This document shows positions 6,721 to 10,784 of a DNA stretch of 10,784 nucleotides, piece by piece. Each line of letters begins with the position of its first letter. Position 1 is the stretch's first letter. This DNA is from JBHIBC01 sp046758905 (GTDB lineage Bacteria; Acidobacteriota; Polarisedimenticolia; Gp22-AA2). Under the pieces are notes generated by a model. That model did not search any database. It saw nothing but the letters and a program-made list of their open reading frames with translations, and was not told where the DNA came from. Position numbers and translations under genes: made by a program. The stretch covers positions 1 through 10,784 of the forward strand of contig JBHIBC010000087.1 of NCBI GenBank assembly GCA_046758905.1. The letters are read 5' to 3'.

Positions 6721-7053
6721 TCACGCGCCGTTCCGCTCGAGTATCTCGAGCGCGGTCTTCTCGTCCAGCGAGCCGATCAGGACCATCGCGCTCCTGAGGT
6801 GGCGCCGCGCCGACGCGTTGGCCGGTCCCTCGAGCCGCCGCAGAGCCTGGGCCAGCGCCGCCAGGATGCCGGCGGTCATCGACTCGCCCTGGCGGCCGCC
6901 CTCCGGAGGGACCTGGAAGTCCTCGCGGATCGCCAGGCCGAGCTGCTCCAGCTCCGATCGCGTCAGCGTGATCGGTCGCGGGCCCGGCTCGATGGTGAGC
7001 GACTCGATGCCGGCGCTGAAGTTGTAACCCTCGCGGCTGTAATGGAGAGCCAT
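6721..7053 (-). CDS. Small cytoplasmic protein of unknown function (110 aa)
   Basis: This 110-residue protein starts MALHYSREGYNFSAGIESLT. The start is well supported: GGAGGTG (7063-7057) lies just upstream of the ATG, and the open frame further upstream is only the opposite phase of the ligase gene. There is no signal peptide or transmembrane segment. The sequence has two parts. An N-terminal beta-like half (to about residue 50) contains IEPGPRPITLTRSELEQLG, and a C-terminal half (about 58-110) is predicted helical, with Ala/Leu-rich helices and an acidic LDEKTALEILERNGA end. I do not recognise the family. It follows the acyl ligase fusion on the same strand by 68 bases and may be co-transcribed with it, but a strong hairpin lies between them. 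Confidence 0.75.
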   Translation of the reverse strand: MALHYSREGYNFSAGIESLTIEPGPRPITLTRSELEQLGLAIREDFQVPPEGGRQGESMTAGILAALAQALRRLEGPANASARRHLRSAMVLIGSLDEKTALEILERNGA

Positions 7054-7056
7054 CGG

Positions 7057-7063
7057 CACCTCC
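7057..7063 (-). promoter_or_regulatory. Ribosome binding site of the small 110-aa gene
   Basis: Reading leftward, GGAGGTG sits three bases before the ATG at 7053, a near-perfect Shine-Dalgarno match. It is the main reason to call this small gene and to reject the longer upstream open frame. Confidence 0.75.
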
Positions 7064-7075
7064 GTTCGGGAGGCC

Positions 7076-7115
7076 CCCGCCGGCTCGAGCGCCGCCTCCG
7101 GGCGCGGCCGGCGGG
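7076..7115 (-). other. Intergenic GC hairpin after the acyl ligase gene
   Basis: CCCGCCGGC (7076-7084) pairs with GCCGGCGGG (7107-7115). The 22-base loop contains a further GCGCC/GGCGC pairing, giving a stacked stem. It begins seven bases past the ligase stop and ends just before the ribosome binding site of the small gene. No T run follows. It could be a GC-type terminator, an mRNA-stabilising 3' structure, or a translational control element for the small gene. Confidence 0.4.
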
Positions 7116-7121
7116 ACGACC

Positions 7122-9794
7122 TCACTGATCTCCGCTTCGCAGCGCCCTCACCGCCGACTCGATCCGCCGGGTGGCCTCCTCCGGGTCGGCGTCCGCCTCG
7201 ATCCGGATGGGGGCGCCGAGGGCCAGCCGGGTCCTCCCGAAGCGGGGCCACCACCTCCCCGCGGGGAGGACCGCCTCGGTCCCCTCGATGTAGGCGGGGA
7301 TGACCGGGGCGCGGAGGTCTCGGGCGAAGATGCCGATTCCCTTGCGGAAGGGCTCGATCAGGCCCTCGCGCACGAACCGCCCCTCGGGGAAGATGAGGAT
7401 CGAGAAGCCCGCGTCGGCCAGCTCTCCGGCGTAGGCCAGGCTCTGGCGGAAGCCGGCGGTCTCCGGCAGCGGCCAGGCGTGAAACAGGAGCTGCGTGAGC
7501 CGCGCCTGGAGGCACTCCTTGAGGTAGCGACCGAGGCCCGCATCCGCCTCCCCGAAGAAAGCCCGATGGTGGCGGGTCGTCATGGCGGGCGCGATCCTCC
7601 CGCGGAGCGCGAAGGGGAGGCGGGCCATGAACAGCCCCCCGTCGAGGTGGCTGCGGTGGTTGGCCACGAACAGGAACGGAGGATCGGCCTCGCGGAGGTG
7701 CTCGAGGCCGCGGACCTGCGGCCGCGCGTGCAGAAGGACGACCGGCCTGTACAGCGTCTCCTGCAGCGCGCGGCGCGCGAGGTGGACCGGAAGGCGTCGC
7801 GCCCAGCGGGGCATCCGGAGGGCGCCGCGGCGGGCCCGCGGCCCGGCTCGCTCGCCGCCGGCCCGGTCGGCCGCGGGCCGCGATCCGGCCTCGACCGGCG
7901 CCGCGGCCGTCCGGCTCCCGTCGGGGGCCGGTCCGGCCGCCGCGACCCGCACCCCCCTGGCCGCCGCCGTGCGGACGATCCGCTCCAGCTCCCCGACCGT
8001 CGCGGCGGCGAGGCGGTCCTCGGGAAGGCTGACGCCGAAGCGGTCCTCCACGGCGACCGTCAGCTCCACGAGGTCGAGGCTCGACAGCCCCAGCCCGTCC
8101 ACGAGGGGCGCCGTCTCGGCGACGTCAGCGGCCGGGACCTTCGCCACCTCCGCCACCAGCCTGCGCAGATCGCCCGGGGCGGCCGCTCCGGCGGCTTCCC
8201 CGCGCCGCGAGGCGTCGCGTCGCAGGGCGAGCACCCTCTCGATCACCCGGCCCTTGCGGAGCTTGCCGGTGCTCGTGCGCGGCAGGTCGTCGTCGGGCCA
8301 GACGGTGTGGCCCCGCACCCGCTGCTTCGGGGCGAGGCGCCGGTTCGCAGCCAGGACCGCCTCGCCCGGGTCGGCGCCCTCGTCGAGGAGGAGGACCGCG
8401 TGCACCCGATCCCCGCCCTCGAGCGGCAGCCCGATGACGCACGCCTCCCGCACGCCCGGGATCCCTTCGAAGGCGCGCTCCACGTCCTCCGCGTGGACGT
8501 TCTCCCCTTCGGATGTGACGATGACGTCCTTCAGGCGTCCCCGGATGCGCAGCCGTCCCTGCGCGTCGATCTCGCCGACGTCTCCGGTGTGAAACCATGC
8601 CTTCTCGGCCGCCCGCCCCTCCTGGCCCAGGTAGCCCGGAGTCACGTTGGGACCGCGGACGAGGATCTCGCCGTCCGGGCCGAGCCTCACCTCCTGGCCC
8701 AGGAGGGGCCGGCCCACCTGGCCGGCCCGCCGGTCGAGCAGTCTGGACAGCGACACGATCGGGGCCGTCTCGGTCAGCCCGTAGCCCTGCATGACGAGAT
8801 AGCCGCAGCCGAGCCAGAACTGCTGCACCGCCTCCCGCAGCGACGCCCCTCCCGCGACGATCAGGCGGAAGCGCCAGCCGAACAGCCGCTGCACGCGCCA
8901 GCACGCCAGCGCCTGCAGCGGAAACGGCCAGCCCTCCAGCCGCCGCCGGCGCCTGTCGAGTGCCTCGAGCGCCCCGGCCTCGCGCAGGTCGCGCCGGACC
9001 TCTTCGCCGAGCAGCTCCAGCAGCCGCGGGACGGTGAACAGGCCCCAGGCGCCGTGGCGCCGCGCCGCCTCCTTCACCTCGCTCGGCCGCGGGCGCGTGA
9101 AGATGACGGTCAGCCCGAGGAAGGTGGGCAGGAAGATGCTCACCGCCTGGCCGAACATGTGGGACAGCGGCAGGGTGGAGACGAACCGGAAGCCGCCCAG
9201 CCGCCGGATCCGGCGCTCCCACCCCCGGAGGAAGTCCTCGATCGGCGCGAAGTCGGAGACCAGGTTGCCGTGGGTGAGGATGACCCCCTTCGGCTCGCCG
9301 GTGGAGCCCGAGGTGAAGACGATCTCCGCCCGATCGGCCGGGCCCGGCGCCGCCCGCGGGGGCTCGTCCCGCGGCGCGTCCGGCCAGGAGCCCAGGGCGA
9401 TGCGGCGGCAGCCGGGCGGCGCCCCGATCGACGGCGGGGCGACGAGGATGCGGCTCCCGCAGGCGCGCGCCACCTTCGCCCGGAACTCCTCCTGCGTCGA
9501 TGCCTCGAGCGGGACCGCCACCCCCCCGACCCGATAGGTGCCGAGCAGCGCCTCGACCCAGTCGGGCGCGTCGGGGCCCTGGATCAGGACGGGCTCGCCG
9601 GGCCCGACGCCGGATCGCGCCAGCGTCCCGGCACAGGCGAGGATCCGGGAGTGGAGCGCCGAGTAGCTCCGGGAGCGCCAGCGGACCCCATCCTTCCACA
9701 TGTAGGCCGGGCGCCCGCCGAAGCGGCGCAGGTCGTCGACGTACGAGAGCAGGTTGGATCGCGGCGTCGTCGGTCCTCGGTCCCGGGGCGGCAT
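7122..9794 (-). CDS. Three-module acyl ligase - acyl carrier protein - PlsC acyltransferase
   Basis: An 890-residue fusion. Residues 1-525 are an AMP-forming acyl-CoA/acyl-ACP synthetase (ANL superfamily): TSGSTGEPKG (161-170) binds phosphate, with YGLTE (338-342), TGD (403-405), GRLKD (419-423) and the C-terminal catalytic Lys511 in STGKL. Residues 540-610 are an acyl carrier domain with LGLSSLDLVEL (568-578). Ser572 is the expected phosphopantetheine site. An Ala/Pro/Arg linker (610-660) leads to a PlsC acyltransferase (about 675-880) with HX4D (His713, Asp718) and FPEGR (802-806). Inference: it activates a fatty acid with ATP, loads its own carrier arm and passes the acyl group to a lysolipid or glycerol-phosphate acceptor at the membrane. 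E. coli Aas has the opposite module order. The ATG at 9794 follows GAGG by five bases; open frame upstream of it is antisense to the hydrolase. Confidence 0.92.
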   Translation of the reverse strand: MPPRDRGPTTPRSNLLSYVDDLRRFGGRPAYMWKDGVRWRSRSYSALHSRILACAGTLARSGVGPGEPVLIQGPDAPDWVEALLGTYRVGGVAVPLEASTQEEFRAKVARACGSRILVAPPSIGAPPGCRRIALGSWPDAPRDEPPRAAPGPADRAEIVFTSGSTGEPKGVILTHGNLVSDFAPIEDFLRGWERRIRRLGGFRFVSTLPLSHMFGQAVSIFLPTFLGLTVIFTRPRPSEVKEAARRHGAWGLFTVPRLLELLGEEVRRDLREAGALEALDRRRRRLEGWPFPLQALACWRVQRLFGWRFRLIVAGGASLREAVQQFWLGCGYLVMQGYGLTETAPIVSLSRLLDRRAGQVGRPLLGQEVRLGPDGEILVRGPNVTPGYLGQEGRAAEKAWFHTGDVGEIDAQGRLRIRGRLKDVIVTSEGENVHAEDVERAFEGIPGVREACVIGLPLEGGDRVHAVLLLDEGADPGEAVLAANRRLAPKQRVRGHTVWPDDDLPRTSTGKLRKGRVIERVLALRRDASRRGEAAGAAAPGDLRRLVAEVAKVPAADVAETAPLVDGLGLSSLDLVELTVAVEDRFGVSLPEDRLAAATVGELERIVRTAAARGVRVAAAGPAPDGSRTAAAPVEAGSRPAADRAGGERAGPRARRGALRMPRWARRLPVHLARRALQETLYRPVVLLHARPQVRGLEHLREADPPFLFVANHRSHLDGGLFMARLPFALRGRIAPAMTTRHHRAFFGEADAGLGRYLKECLQARLTQLLFHAWPLPETAGFRQSLAYAGELADAGFSILIFPEGRFVREGLIEPFRKGIGIFARDLRAPVIPAYIEGTEAVLPAGRWWPRFGRTRLALGAPIRIEADADPEEATRRIESAVRALRSGDQ

Positions 9795-9965
9795 GATCTC
9801 CTCGGCGCTGTGTCGCTGCCCGCGAGTGCCAGCATACCACCCGGGCGGAGCGCGGGCCGCGCGCGGGGCTTGTCCCGCAGCGGCGCAAGTGATAGGTAAC
9901 TTCCCGGCCGCGACCGTCCCCCGGCCGTCCCGGGGCGCGCGGGTCGCGCCCGGCTCAGGTGGCTC
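9795..9965. promoter_or_regulatory. Divergent promoter region between acyl ligase and hydrolase
   Basis: This 171-base gap separates two genes pointing away from each other, so it should hold both promoters. Facing left, TGG followed by TATGCT (9836-9831) resembles an extended -10 element and would start transcription about 30 bases ahead of the ligase ATG; no good -35 box is seen. Facing right, the only A+T-richer patch is around 9889-9902 (AAGTGATAGGTAACTT), without a clear consensus match. Both calls are weak. Confidence 0.35.
9798..9803 (-). promoter_or_regulatory. Ribosome binding site of the acyl ligase fusion
   Basis: Reading leftward, GAGGAG ends three bases before the ATG (GAGG with a five-base spacer). 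The alignable ligase sequence begins soon after this start, which agrees with it. Confidence 0.55.
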
Positions 9966-10667
9966 ATGGCACCGGCGCTGCTGCCCTGCATCGAGGTATC
10001 GCCCTCCGGCCCCGCCGGCAGCGCCGTGATCTGGATGCACGGCCTCGGGGCCGACGGCCGCGATTTCGAGCCGATCGTTCCGTACCTGGGGCTCGGGGAG
10101 GATCTCGGCGTGCGCTTCGTCTTCCCGCACGCGCCGAAGCGGGCGGTGACGATCAACATGGGGCTGATCATGCCGGCGTGGTACGACATCCGCGAGGCGA
10201 GCCTGGCCCGGGACCACGACGACGGGGGCATCCGCGAGTCGGCGGAGCGCATCCGGGAGCTGATCGCACGCGAGAACGGGCGGGGCGTGCCCTGCCGGAA
10301 CATCGTGCTGGCCGGCTTCTCGCAGGGGGGGACGATGGCGCTCCACGTGGGGCTCGGACACCCCGAGCGGCTCGCCGGCGTGGTGGCGCTGTCGTGCTAC
10401 CTGGTCCGCCCCGGATCGATCGGGCGCGAGATCGGCGACGCCAACCGGGGCCTGCCGATCTTCCAGGCCCACGGCACCGAGGACCCGCTGGTCTCGCTGG
10501 CGCGGGGGGAGGAGGCCCGGGATCGCTTGCGGGAGCTGGGGTACGAGGTGGAGTGGAGGACCTACCCGATGGGCCACGAGGTCCACCCGCGGGAGATCCA
10601 GGACATCGGCGCCTGGCTCCGCCGGCGGCTGTCGGGAGCGCCGGGCGATCTCCCTCCCGCTGCCTGA
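9966..10667 (+). CDS. Carboxylesterase/lysophospholipase-like alpha/beta hydrolase
   Basis: A 233-residue serine hydrolase of the phospholipase/carboxylesterase family (Abhydrolase_2, relatives of YpfH and acyl-protein thioesterases, usually about 200-235 residues). The oxyanion-side motif is HGLGADG (25-31), the nucleophile elbow is GFSQGG (Ser119), and the acid and base are Asp173 in HGTEDPLV and His204 in MGHEV. The triad is therefore complete. There is no signal peptide, so it should act in the cytoplasm. It would cleave short- to medium-chain carboxylic esters, and possibly lysophospholipids or acyl-thioesters; the substrate cannot be read from sequence. The ATG at 9966 follows AGGTGG closely. 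It is divergent from the acyl ligase/acyltransferase gene, which may hint at opposing roles in acyl-lipid turnover. Confidence 0.92.
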   Translation: MAPALLPCIEVSPSGPAGSAVIWMHGLGADGRDFEPIVPYLGLGEDLGVRFVFPHAPKRAVTINMGLIMPAWYDIREASLARDHDDGGIRESAERIRELIARENGRGVPCRNIVLAGFSQGGTMALHVGLGHPERLAGVVALSCYLVRPGSIGREIGDANRGLPIFQAHGTEDPLVSLARGEEARDRLRELGYEVEWRTYPMGHEVHPREIQDIGAWLRRRLSGAPGDLPPAA

Positions 10668-10711
10668 AGCCGCGCCGAGACGCCGCCGCACGGCCCCGCC
10701 CTCGCGGCGGA

Positions 10712-10784
10712 CCCCCGGGCCGGGGGGGCGGGGGCCGCCCCCCCGGGCCCCCCGGCCCGCGCCCCCCCCGGCCCCCGCCCCCCC
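10712..10784. repeat. G/C-only low-complexity end with a perfect inverted repeat
   Basis: From 10712 to the window end there is not a single A or T (73 bases), mostly runs of five to eight C or G. Within it CGGGCCGGGGGG (10716-10727) is the exact reverse complement of CCCCCCGGCCCG (10748-10759). The inner GGGGG/CCCCC extends the fold. It begins about 45 bases after the hydrolase stop. It may be a rho-independent-like GC hairpin without a T tail, or a sequencing/assembly artefact at a contig end. Confidence 0.6.

Noticed and set aside
6365..6724. 119-codon leftward frame whose GTG overlaps the stop of the 110-aa gene
   Set aside because: The GTGA overlap is suggestive and the first 30 residues are hydrophobic, but about 80% of the frame runs antisense to the 3' end of the propeller gene. 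It has no domain and lacks a ribosome binding site.
7054..7515. Longer version of the 110-aa protein starting near 7515
   Set aside because: The extra residues are an out-of-frame reading of the PlsC domain. The ATG at 7053 has a near-perfect Shine-Dalgarno sequence.
7479..9899. 806-codon rightward open frame antisense to the acyl ligase fusion
   Set aside because: The minus strand here carries every ligase, carrier and PlsC motif. The rightward translation shows none and has an Arg/Pro/Gly-biased composition.
9795..10691. N-terminal extension of the acyl ligase frame by about 299 codons
   Set aside because: The frame stays open only because it is antisense to the serine hydrolase. Recognisable ligase sequence starts after the ATG at 9794, which has a ribosome binding site.

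Overview
The window is a very GC-rich bacterial segment (A+T is scarce even between genes) holding eight protein-coding genes, one of them cut by the left edge. I see no rRNA, tRNA, CRISPR array or insertion sequence, and no gene-free stretch longer than about 300 bases. Base composition, the style of the sigma factor/kinase pair and the abundance of secreted proteins with DP-x-TG propeller repeats suggest an Acidobacteriota-like or related soil, sediment or marine lineage. This is an impression from protein style, not a phylogenetic placement.

Region 1 (1-2443, minus strand) is a compact signalling operon. It runs from an ECF-like sigma-70 family factor, to a membrane-anchored Ser/Thr protein kinase with an extracytoplasmic DUF4384-like domain, to the first residues of an exported protein. 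The genes overlap by 17 bases and by an ATGA junction, so they are probably transcribed together and translationally coupled.

Region 2 (2666-6652, plus strand, divergent from region 1) encodes two exported proteins with clear signal peptides. The first is a 251-residue Trp- and Cys-rich protein of unknown function. The second is a 1036-residue protein with a Cys-rich N-terminal half and nine beta-propeller-like repeats in the C-terminal half. A strong GC hairpin lies between them.

Region 3 (6721-9794, minus strand) holds a three-module lipid enzyme, an AMP-forming acyl ligase fused to an acyl carrier protein domain and a PlsC-type acyltransferase. A 110-residue protein of unknown function lies downstream. 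Region 4 (9966-10667, plus strand) is a divergently transcribed carboxylesterase/lysophospholipase-like hydrolase, so acylating and deacylating activities sit back to back across a 171-base intergenic region. The window ends in 73 bases with no A or T that contain a perfect 12-bp inverted repeat. This is either an extreme hairpin or an assembly-end artefact.

Working picture (inference): an envelope-oriented locus with a phospho-signalling/sigma module, secreted proteins of unknown function, and acyl-lipid synthesis or remodelling. Nothing in the sequence proves that the four regions act together.
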